Shown: positions 27,575 through 36,650 of the stretch, piece by piece
How positions within the stretch are numbered: position 1 is the first letter of the stretch
Layout of the letters: the number at the start of each line of letters is the position of its first letter
Origin: CAZKCK01 sp964552325
GTDB taxonomy: Bacteria; Bacteroidota; Bacteroidia; Bacteroidales; TTA-H9
Direction: 5' to 3'
Assembly (NCBI GenBank): GCA_964552325.1
Contig: CAZKHA010000001.1
Span: 56,675 to 120,674 of the forward strand
DNA: 64,000 nt
The notes under the pieces: model-generated
What the model was told of the DNA's origin: nothing
Seen by the model: only the letters and a program-made list of their open reading frames with translations
Databases searched by the model: none
Translations under genes and position numbers: made by a program

Positions 27575-28035
27575 TCGTTCGGAAGATACGCATCAAAAGA
27601 TCCGTCAGTATAGAGCACTACAATCTGCTTAATGGTTTTTATTGGCTGATTATTAGGCTCTCTTACGGGCTTTTTTACCGTTTTTGGTGGTTCTACCACT
27701 TCTTCGTGTGCAGGTATTTCCTGCACATTTTTTATTTTGGGCTGTTCAGGAGGCTTTGGTATAGCAGGTGTTTCAGATGGCACAATAACACTGCTGCTGA
27801 ATAAATCAGTTTGCGCGCCACCCGTTTTCTTATGTATGCTTCCTTTTCCAAATAACAGCCAATCGGCATTTACTTCGGGAAACTTGGTTAGAAGTCTTGT
27901 TACAAAATCGAGGCTCGGATTGTTACGCCCAGCCAACAGGTGCGAAATATTTGAACGTTGAACCCCAACAGCATCGGCCAACTGCGATGCCGTAAGTTCA
28001 TACGTTTTCATTAACAATGTTAAACGTTCTACCAT
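27571..28035 (-). CDS. Xre-family transcriptional regulator
   Basis: A 154-residue protein. The N-terminal helix-turn-helix (about residues 15-60) shows SQLADAVGVQRSNISHLLAGRN-type spacing and a WLLFGKG ending typical of Cro/CI-like regulators of Bacteroidota. The C-terminal half is proline- and lysine-rich (about 80-135) and probably disordered, ending in a short hydrophobic strand with DGSFDAYLP. It is divergent from the giant TPR gene. TTGTAAAC-like repeats around its own start region suggest autoregulation and control of the neighbour (inference). Confidence 0.85.
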   Translation of the reverse strand: MVERLTLLMKTYELTASQLADAVGVQRSNISHLLAGRNNPSLDFVTRLLTKFPEVNADWLLFGKGSIHKKTGGAQTDLFSSSVIVPSETPAIPKPPEQPKIKNVQEIPAHEEVVEPPKTVKKPVREPNNQPIKTIKQIVVLYTDGSFDAYLPND

Positions 28036-28047
28036 TGAAATTTTTTA

Positions 28048-28055
28048 CAAATATA
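28048..28055 (-). promoter_or_regulatory. Candidate -7 element of the Xre gene
   Basis: The minus strand reads TATATTTG, a match to TAnnTTTG, 13 bp before the start codon. TTGTAAAC lies just upstream and TTTGTAAAA overlaps its end, so a repressor bound there would block the promoter. Confidence 0.5.
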
Positions 28056-28352
28056 CATTGTTTACAATTCACAACAGTAACCAAGTGTATATTTTTTCGT
28101 GTATTTTTGTAACCTTGTAACTGGCTAATCTGCAATATAAAGTAGATTGTTTAAAAAATTTCGTGCACTTAATCATATACTTCAATAAATCATCATAAAA
28201 TACTGGTTTTATTGTTTTTAACTATATGAAATAGTTAGTTTAGTGTTGTAAACTGTAAACTTATCAAGATTTAGCATAAACTACTATTTACAATTGTAAC
28301 TATGTAAACAGCACATGCATGGATGATACTTTTGTTAACCGAAAATCGTGCA

Positions 28353-28382
28353 TTGGCAATTCAGCCGGATACAATAAATTTG
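28353..28382 (+). promoter_or_regulatory. Promoter of the giant TPR gene
   Basis: TTG at 28353-28355 and TAAATTTG at 28375-28382, separated by 19 bp, fit the Bacteroidota -33/-7 promoter closely. The start ATG lies 50 bp downstream. Because this lies within the longer possible reading frame, it also supports the downstream start. Confidence 0.7.
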
Positions 28383-28432
28383 CATTTTTATCGTACTCAC
28401 TTATTGTACTCAAGCGATACAGACTTCAATTT

Positions 28433-31400
28433 ATGAAATACTCCAATCCAATTTTAGGTCCATTAGCGGCAATTATTTTATTTATAGCTCTTTACACCTC
28501 CCCTCTTCAATCCCTCGCTCAAAACAATACCAAAGCATTTGCTAAAGCATTTGCATTTGCTGACAGTGTTTATAAGGCCAAAGACTACAAAAATGCCCTA
28601 GCAGCCTATACGTATGCAGCGCGTCTTAATCCCAATGAACCAAAAGTTACATTGAAAATTAGTGAGTTACAAAAGATAGTGGCAGAATTGGATCAAAACA
28701 ATGTTCAAGCCGAAAAAATGCTCTTCAGCTGTGAGAAGTACCTTAAAAGTGGTCAATTGGAACTTGCTGAAGCTGAGTTGGCAAATGCAAATAAACTAAT
28801 TGGTAACCAGAAAGTTCTGCTTGAAAAAGCTCAATCAATCAAAAAGCAGATAGAGCAATCAAAAGCATTGGAGAATACATTTAATACAGCTTTAAATGAA
28901 GGCGAAAACTACTTGAAAACCAATAATTTCGAACTTGCAATTAAATCCTTTGAAAATGCTAAAAATGCAAAGCCTTCCAATCTAATACCCGCTCAAAAAA
29001 TTGAAGCTGCCAAAACAAAGCGTGAAGCTAACCGTACGCTGTATAACAAAGAAATAGCGCAAGCGGATGCATTCTATGTTAAAAATGATTACAATCAAGC
29101 TCTTACGCATTATAAACAGGCCCAGGTATTACTCCCCGATGAAAAGCATCCAACGCAACGAATTACGGATATTAACGAAATACAAAACTACAGCCAAACT
29201 TTAAGTAAAGATTATGAACTATCTATAAAAGAGGCTGATGAAGCATTTACAAAAAATGATTTTAGCCTAGCTACCAAAAAGTATAAGCAAGCACTCGATT
29301 ACCGACCTGATGAGGAGTACCCCAGAGCCCAACTAAAGAAGATGCAAAGCATACAGGCTGATAATTCGCAGCGAGCAAATCTTTATGCATCGTGCATACA
29401 ACTCGCCGATGGATTTTACAAAAGCAACAATTTAAAAGATGCATTCAACAAATACGAAGAAGCATCGAAGCTGCAACCCTCCGAAAAGTATCCCATCGAA
29501 AAGATGAAGGAGCTTACGCCAAAAATTGCACTATTGGATAAAAACGAAAACCTCTACGCCTCTACCCTTGCATCGGCTGACGAAAGTTTTGCAAAAAACG
29601 ACCTTGACAAAGCCAAGACCTTCTATTCTTCTGCTAGTAAATTGAAGCCTGAAGAAAGCTACCCAAAAACTCAGCTTGCTCTGGTTGACCAAAAAATTTC
29701 GGACAAAAACCTTGCATACCAAGAATTGATTAAGCAAGCTGACCAAGAACTGCTGGCAAGCAAACTCGATACAGCCAAAGGACTCTACACACAAGCCTTA
29801 AACGAACGGCCAAACGACACCTACCCAGCAAAAAAAATTGCTGAGATTAACAAAACCCTTGCAAGCCAGAAAAGCACACAACAAAATTACGAGAGCACAA
29901 TTGCGAAAGCTGATCTTGCCTTTGCAAGTAAAAATTACCCGGGAGCAAAAACACTTTACAGCCAAGCTTTGCAGCTAAAACCACAGTCGGCTTATCCTAC
30001 TGAGAAACTTACTGAAATTGAAAGCCTCCTAAAAAATCAACAAGAACTTGAATCACAATATAACTTATTGGTTACTAACGCACAGAAAAGCTTTAGTGGC
30101 AAAGATTATACCCAAGCCAAGACATTATTCCAAGAAGCACTTGCCATTAAGCCATCAGAAAAGCTTCCAAAAGATCGCCTTGTTGAAATTGACCAACTCC
30201 TTAACCAACTAAAATCGAATGAGGAGGCCTATACTCTAGCAATACAAAACGGCGACCTCGAATTTGCAAGCGGCAACTACGAAGCGGCCCTACTTGAATT
30301 CAATAAGGCCGTTAAACTAAAATCATCAGATGTTTATGCTAGTGGTAAAAAAGCTGAAACCGAGAATCGGATTGCATTAGCCAAAAGCACCCAGCAAAAC
30401 TATGCTCAGCAGCTTAAAACAGGAGAAGCCCTATTAATGAAAGGAAATTTGATTGAGGCTCGCGAGGCTTTTTCTAAGGCACTGGAATACAAAGCAGGAG
30501 ACGATTTTGCAAAATCAAAAATTACAGAAATTGATGCCTTAGTGGCTTCTGAAAACCAAAAACAGCAACTTTTTGACCAGCTAGTAGCTAAAGCTGATTC
30601 ATTATACATAGCTCAAAACTATACCCCAGCACTAGACGCATATACGGCTGCTCAAAAAATTAAGCCTTCAGAAAACCATCCTAAAGCACGTATAAGCACA
30701 CTAAAAACGCTGTTAGAGGCTGCTAATCAAAAAGAAAAAGAGTTTAACGCACATGTCAAATCAGGAAATGATTTTTATAGCTTAAACGAGTTCAACAAAG
30801 CAAAGGCCGAATTTGAACTTGCCTTAAAGCTAAAACCAGCAGATGAACTTTGCATTAGCAAGATTAATGAAATTGATGTAATACTGGCCCAGATCGCCCT
30901 TACTGATAAAGAATATGCAAGCAGTCTTGCTTTGGCCGAAAAATGCTTTGCTGAAGGAAAACTTGATGAGGCAAAACAGGCTTTCCAAAAAGCTGCGAGT
31001 CTGAAACCAACTGAAAAATCACCAGCATTGCGAATCTCCGAAATTGATGCGATACTACTGGCGATGGCAAAAAAAGACGAAAACTATAAGCTATCAATGG
31101 CCAATGGCAGTAGCCTTTTAGAACAGAATAAGCTTGAAGCAGCGCTTGCAGAATTTAACAAAGCCAGTCTTTTAAAACCCGAAGAAGCACTTCCAAAACA
31201 AAAAGTTACAGAGATTAAAGCAAGCCTAGAACAACTTGCGCAACGTGAAAAAGAATATAATGAGCTGATATCCAATGCTGATAAACAATTGAAAGATAGC
31301 AAACTTTCGATGGCTCGCGATACGTACAGCAAAGCCTTGGCACTTAAACCTGTTGCCCCCTACCCTACCCAGAAAATAACCACTATTGATTCGTTAATAG

Positions 31401-33127
31401 CTGTAAATCAAAAAATTGATTTAGACTATTTAGCAGCAGTTAAAACTGGCGACCAGCTTTTTGAAACAGGAAAACTTGAAGAGGCGCTGACATCATTTAA
31501 TGCTGCCCAAAGCCTAAAACCACTTGAAGAATACCCCAGAAGCAGGATTTCGGTCGTTACCAAATTAATTAATGATAAAAAGCAGTCAGAAGAGGATGCT
31601 TTTACCCTGGCAATGGCTAATGGCAATCAACTTTTTAAGGATATGCAACTTGAAAAAGCCCGCCTTGAGTTTAGTGCTGCCTTGTTGATAAAACCCAATG
31701 TTAAAACTGCCCAAGAAAAGATTGTGGAAATTGACCGTTTAATCGCACTCCAAAAGAAGCAAGACCAAGATTTTAAGTCGTTTATGGCCAAGGCAGATTC
31801 ACTTAACCTAAAAGGAGAATTGGAATCGGCCCTGTCAACTTATAATAAAGCGTTAGAAATTAAACCTTTAGAAAAATTGCCTAAAGATAAGGTAGCTGAG
31901 CTAAGCGGTATAATACAGGCTCGAAAAGACAAAGAAGCCCAGTTTGCTAAGTTTATGGCCGATGGAGCCCAACTTAAGGCAAATAGCCAATTTACCGATG
32001 CTTTGACGGCTTATAAAAGTGCTCAAGTTCTTAAGCCTGAGAATAGTGATGTAAAAACTCAAATAGGACAAATAGAAACAGAACTAGCGAGGTTAGCCAA
32101 AATAGATGCAGATTTCGTGGCGGCTAAAACCAAAGCCGAAGCATTTGAAAAGGTTAAGCAACTAAACGAAGCCTTAACATGGTACAAGAATGCCTTGGCA
32201 ATAAAACCCTCCGAAACGGAGATTTCGATTCGCATCAACACAATACAAACTGCAATTACCAAGGCTGAAGAATTAGAATCTTCATATAAAGCAAAAATTG
32301 CCAGCGCTGATAGTTCGTTCGCCAAAAGCGACTATCAACAAGCTACATTAGTATATACAAACGCCCTGGAATTGAAACCAGCCGAAGTTTACCCAACCGA
32401 AAAGTTGAAAGAGATTAATAAAATATTGGCTAACAAGCAATTGATTGAACGCAAATATGCACAGAATTTGGCTACGGCTGATAGTTGTTTTAAGGTAAGA
32501 CTTTATAACCAATCGCTGTCGCATTACTTAACGGCTTCTAAACTAAAACCTTTAGAAGAAACCCCAAAAACCAAGATTCAGGAATTGAATCAATTGCTAA
32601 CCTTGCCCAAAGAAGTTGAAGGAATAACCTATGAAAAGGCTATAGCTGCTGGCAACCAAGCCCTTCAGAACAAGGAAATGGATAAGGCTTTTGACAACTT
32701 CTTGATTGCCAAACATCTTGAGCCACATCAAACAGAACCTGCGTCAAAACTACAGACCATTATTGACCAAGTTTCTGCCGATACAATATTAAAAGTTACT
32801 AACAAGCCATTGCTAATTAAATCGGGAACCAATGCCACCATCAACTTCAGCATGCATTCAGGCTTATCCAAAAGCAAGAACTATTTGATAATTAAGCTTA
32901 AAGAACCAGCTAAGGATGATGCTAAAATTGTTGTTAACTTTGGTAAGATTAAAGGCGTAACAGGAGGATTGGTAATTCGAGTTCTTGGAAATGAAAAGAT
33001 TACGACATATGTTGGTTATTTATCGGGCCAAAACGCCTGGAAAGAGAATGCCAACAATTTCTTTACCCTCTTGGCCGAGCGCGGTGATATCAACATTGAA
33101 GAAATCTACATTAGCACGATTAACTAA
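28433..33127 (+). CDS. Giant exported TPR-like repeat protein
   Basis: A 1564-residue protein. A signal peptide (residues 1-30, ending SLAQ) suggests export to the periplasm or outer membrane side. About 25 consecutive helical modules of 54-58 residues follow, each with the pattern Y..x(I/L)..AD..F....Y..A...Y..AL.LKP.E.YP..KI.EI, which is one TPR-like hairpin plus a linker helix. A ~110-residue all-beta-like C-terminal domain (from about residue 1450) ends the protein. The open frame extends upstream to 28319, but a well-spaced promoter inside that extension and the signal peptide favour ATG 28433. Function is unknown; the array could be a long scaffold for envelope complexes. Its upstream region is shared with an Xre regulator. 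Confidence 0.85.
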   Translation: MKYSNPILGPLAAIILFIALYTSPLQSLAQNNTKAFAKAFAFADSVYKAKDYKNALAAYTYAARLNPNEPKVTLKISELQKIVAELDQNNVQAEKMLFSCEKYLKSGQLELAEAELANANKLIGNQKVLLEKAQSIKKQIEQSKALENTFNTALNEGENYLKTNNFELAIKSFENAKNAKPSNLIPAQKIEAAKTKREANRTLYNKEIAQADAFYVKNDYNQALTHYKQAQVLLPDEKHPTQRITDINEIQNYSQTLSKDYELSIKEADEAFTKNDFSLATKKYKQALDYRPDEEYPRAQLKKMQSIQADNSQRANLYASCIQLADGFYKSNNLKDAFNKYEEASKLQPSEKYPIEKMKELTPKIALLDKNENLYASTLASADESFAKNDLDKAKTFYSSASKLKPEESYPKTQLALVDQKISDKNLAYQELIKQADQELLASKLDTAKGLYTQALNERPNDTYPAKKIAEINKTLASQKSTQQNYESTIAKADLAFASKNYPGAKTLYSQALQLKPQSAYPTEKLTEIESLLKNQQELESQYNLLVTNAQKSFSGKDYTQAKTLFQEALAIKPSEKLPKDRLVEIDQLLNQLKSNEEAYTLAIQNGDLEFASGNYEAALLEFNKAVKLKSSDVYASGKKAETENRIALAKSTQQNYAQQLKTGEALLMKGNLIEAREAFSKALEYKAGDDFAKSKITEIDALVASENQKQQLFDQLVAKADSLYIAQNYTPALDAYTAAQKIKPSENHPKARISTLKTLLEAANQKEKEFNAHVKSGNDFYSLNEFNKAKAEFELALKLKPADELCISKINEIDVILAQIALTDKEYASSLALAEKCFAEGKLDEAKQAFQKAASLKPTEKSPALRISEIDAILLAMAKKDENYKLSMANGSSLLEQNKLEAALAEFNKASLLKPEEALPKQKVTEIKASLEQLAQREKEYNELISNADKQLKDSKLSMARDTYSKALALKPVAPYPTQKITTIDSLIAVNQKIDLDYLAAVKTGDQLFETGKLEEALTSFNAAQSLKPLEEYPRSRISVVTKLINDKKQSEEDAFTLAMANGNQLFKDMQLEKARLEFSAALLIKPNVKTAQEKIVEIDRLIALQKKQDQDFKSFMAKADSLNLKGELESALSTYNKALEIKPLEKLPKDKVAELSGIIQARKDKEAQFAKFMADGAQLKANSQFTDALTAYKSAQVLKPENSDVKTQIGQIETELARLAKIDADFVAAKTKAEAFEKVKQLNEALTWYKNALAIKPSETEISIRINTIQTAITKAEELESSYKAKIASADSSFAKSDYQQATLVYTNALELKPAEVYPTEKLKEINKILANKQLIERKYAQNLATADSCFKVRLYNQSLSHYLTASKLKPLEETPKTKIQELNQLLTLPKEVEGITYEKAIAAGNQALQNKEMDKAFDNFLIAKHLEPHQTEPASKLQTIIDQVSADTILKVTNKPLLIKSGTNATINFSMHSGLSKSKNYLIIKLKEPAKDDAKIVVNFGKIKGVTGGLVIRVLGNEKITTYVGYLSGQNAWKENANNFFTLLAERGDINIEEIYISTIN
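28500..32780 (+). repeat. Protein-level tandem repeat array of about 25 modules
   Basis: Each unit is about 57 codons. The units are recognisable by an (A/G)(D/N)..(F/L/Y) helix start and an LKP-E turn. At DNA level the units have diverged, so this is an old amplification and not a recent tandem duplication. Confidence 0.75.
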
Positions 33128-33207
33128 CTATTAAACAGATAGCTATAGAAGTATTCCAAAAAAAATGAGGCTTACGCCATTCCGTTACCAATTTTGAATG
33201 CTGACAA

Positions 33208-33252
33208 GGTAGCCATAGAATCTCCTGAAATTGTCAACTTTGTATGGCTACC
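33208..33252. repeat. 10-bp perfect inverted repeat with 25-bp spacer
   Basis: GGTAGCCATA and its reverse complement TATGGCTACC. A second overlapping pair, TGACAA at 33202-33207 and TTGTCA at 33231-33236, would form a competing hairpin. There is no T-run, so it is not a typical terminator. Confidence 0.6.
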
Positions 33253-33519
33253 GACAAAAACCCTACCCATACAACACGGAAATATATGCCAAAAACTCGA
33301 TATAAGCACGATGGGTAAAGCACTTTGAAAATATGTAAAGCCATCGAATATAAGAATGAGGCTTTATTAAGACTCAATAGAAATTCGTTGGGCAATCTAG
33401 CCCGAAAAAATTGCAACTTTCCATTTTTCAACAATTTACGTGTAATATCGCGTTCCGTGTTAATACAAAAAAAGTAGAAAAGCAAGCGTTTTTAAAGTTT
33501 TTTTTAACAATTTTAACAA

Positions 33520-33527
33520 CATCTTTG
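33520..33527 (+). promoter_or_regulatory. Weak candidate -7 element of dnaA
   Basis: CATCTTTG matches TAnnTTTG except at the first base, and sits 84 bp before the dnaA ATG inside a small CAACA/TGTTG inverted repeat. No clear -33 element is visible. Confidence 0.3.
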
Positions 33528-33610
33528 TTGAAAAATAATTGGGTCGCTATCCGAATATTTACTTCCTCTAAACTAATCTGAGCCTTAAAGGAATAAGGCC
33601 ATTGTTAACT

Positions 33611-35068
33611 ATGAACGGTCAAGTCGCACAAATGATGGATTACAAAACTGTATGGGATAACTGTCTAAGGATCATCGAAGATAACATAAATCCTTCGAGT
33701 TATAAAACATGGTTTTCGCCCATAGAGCCTTTAAAGCTCGAGAACAACACGCTTACAATACAGGTTCCAAGTCAATTTTTTTATGAGTGGCTTGAAGAAC
33801 ATTATGTAGCTTTGTTGAAGAAAACTATCAAGAAGGAACTTGGGTCCGACGGAAGACTTGAGTACAGCATTATTATGGATAACTCCTATCAAAATGCGGC
33901 ACCCTATTCCATAAGGATACCAGCTTCCAATAGAAAAGCCACTGCTAATCCAACTGTTTCAATGCCACTTAACATTAATAAGGACGGTGCCTCAAAGGAT
34001 ATTCCCAACCCATTTGTAATACCTGGGTTAAAAAAGATTCAGATTCAATCGCAATTGATTGATTCTTACACGTTCGATAATTTTATTGAAGGCGATTGCA
34101 ACCGCTTAGCCCGATCAGCAGGTTATGCCATTTCAGAAAACCCTGGCAAAACAGCTTTCAATCCGTTTTTCATCTATAGTAATGTAGGTCTTGGCAAAAC
34201 TCATTTATCTCACGCCATAGGACTTCAGGCTAAGAACAACTTTCCTGAAAAAACAGCTCTTTACGTTACTGCCGAGCAGTTCATGCATCAATTTACCGAT
34301 GCCATACGTAACAGCACCCAAAACGATTTTGTAAACTTCTATCAAATGATAGATATACTGATTATTGATGATATTCAGTTTTTGGGTGGCAAACAAAAGA
34401 CACAAGATGTCTTTTTCCATGTTTTCAATCATTTGCATCAAAGAAGCAAACAGATTATAATTACTTCAGACAAGGCACCTGTAGAATTGGCAGGAATCGA
34501 ACAACGCCTGCTTTCTCGCTTTAAATGGGGTTTAGCTGCTGATTTACAAGTTCCAGACCTTGAAACAAGAATAGCCATCCTTGAACGAAAAATTTATAAC
34601 GATGGCATAGAGGTACCTCATGATGTGATTGAATACTTGGCTTATAGCATAAACAGCAACACACGTGAGTTAGAAGGCGCGCTTATTTCCATTCTTGCCC
34701 AATCATCGCTCAACAAAAAGGCTATTACGCTTGATTTAGCTAGGCGAATGATTGACAAATTTGTGATAAACACAACCAAAGAAATCTCGATTGATTACAT
34801 CCAAAAGGTTGTATGTGACTATTTTAACATTTCTGTGGACTCCCTAAACAGCAAAACTCGCAAGCGCGAAATTGTTCAAGCAAGGCAGTTGACTATGTAT
34901 TTCTCGAAAGAACATACCAAGGCGTCACTCGCCACAATCGGTTTACACTGTGGCAATAAGGATCACGCCACGGTATTGCATGCTTGTAAAACCGTAAGCA
35001 ACCTTATTGAAACGGATAAGGGATTTAGAAACTATTATACTGACCTCCAGAAAAAGATAAAACTATAA
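33611..35068 (+). CDS. dnaA: Chromosomal replication initiator DnaA
   Basis: A 485-residue AAA+ initiator. Domain I (about 1-80) is followed by a variable linker (about 85-145), the AAA+ domain with Walker A NVGLGKTHL near residue 193 and Walker B LIIDDIQFL near 250, and the C-terminal DNA-binding domain with the signature NKDHATVLHA near 455. It opens the replication origin and also regulates transcription. A TTG lies in frame at 33602, but ATG 33611 is the likelier start. An intrinsic terminator follows the stop codon. Confidence 0.95.
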   Translation: MNGQVAQMMDYKTVWDNCLRIIEDNINPSSYKTWFSPIEPLKLENNTLTIQVPSQFFYEWLEEHYVALLKKTIKKELGSDGRLEYSIIMDNSYQNAAPYSIRIPASNRKATANPTVSMPLNINKDGASKDIPNPFVIPGLKKIQIQSQLIDSYTFDNFIEGDCNRLARSAGYAISENPGKTAFNPFFIYSNVGLGKTHLSHAIGLQAKNNFPEKTALYVTAEQFMHQFTDAIRNSTQNDFVNFYQMIDILIIDDIQFLGGKQKTQDVFFHVFNHLHQRSKQIIITSDKAPVELAGIEQRLLSRFKWGLAADLQVPDLETRIAILERKIYNDGIEVPHDVIEYLAYSINSNTRELEGALISILAQSSLNKKAITLDLARRMIDKFVINTTKEISIDYIQKVVCDYFNISVDSLNSKTRKREIVQARQLTMYFSKEHTKASLATIGLHCGNKDHATVLHACKTVSNLIETDKGFRNYYTDLQKKIKL

Positions 35069-35094
35069 CCAAACCATTAACTTATACCAAACTG

Positions 35095-35115
35095 AGCGGC
35101 TTAAGGCCGCTTTTG
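35095..35115 (+). terminator. Intrinsic terminator after dnaA
   Basis: Stem AGCGGC / GCCGCT with loop TTAAG, followed by TTT and then GCG. The stem is GC-rich and compact. It lies between dnaA and the phosphatase gene. Confidence 0.75.
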
Positions 35116-35128
35116 CGTTACAAACCAT

Positions 35129-35632
35129 ATGACAAACCTAAAACCCAAAAAAGATTCTACTAGAAAAAAAATCCTAATGGTGTGTATGGGCAATATATGT
35201 CGATCGCCAATGGCTGAAGGCATTATGAAACAAAAACTTATTGATTTTGGCCTTGATGCCTACGTTGATTCGGCTGGCACACTCAGTTACCATGCAGGAG
35301 AAAACCCTGATTTGAGGGCGCAATATACAATGCGCAAAAACGAACTCGATATAACCAATATAATCTCACGACCTTTCCAACAGTCTGATTTTGACGAGTT
35401 CGATAAAATCTTCGTGATGGATCATCATAACTACAATGAACTTTTAAACAGAAGCAGCAAACCTGAGCACCAAAAAAAGGTAACATTGATAATGAACATG
35501 ATTGAAGGAAAAAAAAATCATGAAGTGCCTGATCCTTACTACGGAGGAAAGGATGGTTTTGACAAAGTTTACAAAATGCTGGATGATGCTTGTACCGAAA
35601 TTGCCATAGCAATTCAAAATAACAGTTTGTAG
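35129..35632 (+). CDS. Low-molecular-weight protein tyrosine phosphatase
   Basis: A 167-residue protein with the P-loop CMGNICRS (Cys19, Arg25; C-x5-R) and the general-acid motif DPYYGG (Asp135). Family members dephosphorylate phosphotyrosine, including BY-kinases of capsule systems (Wzb), or act on arginine phosphate or small molecules. It is not next to the Wzc-like gene, and that protein has no tyrosine tail, so a Wzb role here is doubtful. A short charged extension precedes the catalytic domain. Confidence 0.9.
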   Translation: MTNLKPKKDSTRKKILMVCMGNICRSPMAEGIMKQKLIDFGLDAYVDSAGTLSYHAGENPDLRAQYTMRKNELDITNIISRPFQQSDFDEFDKIFVMDHHNYNELLNRSSKPEHQKKVTLIMNMIEGKKNHEVPDPYYGGKDGFDKVYKMLDDACTEIAIAIQNNSL

Positions 35633-35655
35633 TATTGTTGAAAGACCTATCTTTA
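35627..35655 (+). promoter_or_regulatory. Candidate promoter of the dehydratase gene
   Basis: TTG at 35627-35629, an 18-bp spacer, then TATCTTTA at 35648-35655 (one mismatch to TAnnTTTG). The dehydratase ATG is 26 bp downstream. Confidence 0.4.
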
Positions 35656-35680
35656 CCACAGTATTTCAATTCCAAAGCTG

Positions 35681-36646
35681 ATGTTACTAGATAGAATTCC
35701 AGAATTAACTGATATACACGAAGCTGCTAAACGGATACAAGATTACACCCATGTAACCCCCATCCTTACTAGCCAAAATCTAGATCAAGTAGCTGGTTGC
35801 AAGCTCTACTTCAAATGCGAAAACTTTCAAAAAGCTGGTGCTTTTAAATCTAGGGGTGCTTGCAATGCAGTATTTTCGCTTGACGAAGATGAAGTTTGTG
35901 ATGGTGTTGCTACCCACTCATCTGGTAATCATGCACAAGCCTTGGCCAGGGCAGCTCAACTTAAAAACGTTAAATCGTATATTGTAATGCCCAAAAATGC
36001 TCCACACGTTAAGGTGGCTGCTGTACGGTATTATAAAGGTGAGATAACATTTTGTGAGGCAAACCTGCCCGCCCGTGAAGAAACCTTAAAATCAGTGATT
36101 TTTGATACGGGTGCTTATGAAATCCATCCATACAATAATTATAGCATAATAGCTGGTCAGGCTACTGCCACGCTCGAAGTATTCAATCAACTGGAGGCTT
36201 TCGATTTTATTATTGCACCGGTGGGTGGTGGTGGCTTATTAAGTGGTACAGCATTGGCTAATAGCTACTTGAGCAAAAAAGCAAAAGTCATTGGCGCTGA
36301 ACCTGTTCAAGCTGATGATGCATATAGGTCGTTGAAAGAAGGGCGAATACTCCCCTCGCTGCATCCTAAAACCATTGCCGATGGCCTCTTAACCTCACTA
36401 GGAAGCAAGACTTTTCCATTAATACGTGAATACGTAAATGAAATTCTGACTGTGCAAGAAGAAAACATCGTTAAGGCAATGCGTCTTATATGGGAGCGCT
36501 TAAAAATTGTTGTGGAACCCTCAGCTGCGGTGCCATTTGCCGCCGTTTTGGAACATAAGCCACAATTTGCCGGCAAAAAAGTTGTTATTATACTTTCAGG
36601 GGGGAATATTGATCTTGATAAGATACCTTGGAACCACACCCAATAA
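35681..36646 (+). CDS. PLP-dependent threonine/serine dehydratase-family enzyme
   Basis: A 321-residue fold type II PLP enzyme. The Schiff-base lysine lies in AFKSRGA (near residue 53), substrate loop in HSSGNHAQ and the phosphate-binding loop in VGGGGLLSG. It lacks the C-terminal ACT-like domain of biosynthetic IlvA, so it is closer in size to catabolic threonine dehydratase, serine racemase or threo-3-hydroxyaspartate ammonia-lyase. The choice among these cannot be made from sequence by eye. The next gene starts 4 bp after its stop. Serine consumption could compete with the serine palmitoyltransferase encoded 0.9 kb downstream, but this is speculative. Confidence 0.8.
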   Translation: MLLDRIPELTDIHEAAKRIQDYTHVTPILTSQNLDQVAGCKLYFKCENFQKAGAFKSRGACNAVFSLDEDEVCDGVATHSSGNHAQALARAAQLKNVKSYIVMPKNAPHVKVAAVRYYKGEITFCEANLPAREETLKSVIFDTGAYEIHPYNNYSIIAGQATATLEVFNQLEAFDFIIAPVGGGGLLSGTALANSYLSKKAKVIGAEPVQADDAYRSLKEGRILPSLHPKTIADGLLTSLGSKTFPLIREYVNEILTVQEENIVKAMRLIWERLKIVVEPSAAVPFAAVLEHKPQFAGKKVVIILSGGNIDLDKIPWNHTQ

Positions 36647-36650
36647 AAAT

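Larger units (their letters stand above)
28036..28432. promoter_or_regulatory. Divergent regulatory region with clustered TGTAA repeats
   Basis: A 397-bp non-coding stretch between the Xre gene and the TPR gene. Motifs of the type TTTACAA/TTGTAA(A/C) occur at about 28045, 28060, 28107, 28115, 28247, 28253, 28287, 28294 and 28303 in both orientations, including TTGTAAACTGTAAAC and the symmetric TTTACAATTGTAA. This density is far above chance for a random stretch, even of AT-rich DNA. It may be an operator array for the Xre protein. No RNA gene is recognisable. Confidence 0.6.
33128..33610. other. 483-bp non-coding region upstream of dnaA
   Basis: No gene is supported here. It contains an inverted repeat (GGTAGCCATA at 33208-33217 and TATGGCTACC at 33243-33252), long T and A runs near 33490-33510, and a CATCTTTG box at 33520-33527. 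I find no TTATCCACA-type DnaA boxes, so I do not call a replication origin. Confidence 0.6.

Noticed and set aside
28319..28432. N-terminal extension of the giant TPR protein
   Set aside because: A well-spaced promoter lies within it, and the signal peptide begins at 28433.
28500..32780. Recent DNA tandem duplication or assembly collapse in the TPR gene
   Set aside because: The modules differ at nearly all variable positions, so the array is old and the assembly looks sound here.
33128..33610. Replication origin next to dnaA
   Set aside because: No cluster of DnaA boxes such as TTATCCACA is visible, and dnaA is often not at the origin in this phylum.
35283..35675. 130-codon open frame on the minus strand
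   Set aside because: It is antisense to the tyrosine phosphatase, whose catalytic motifs fix the plus strand as coding.
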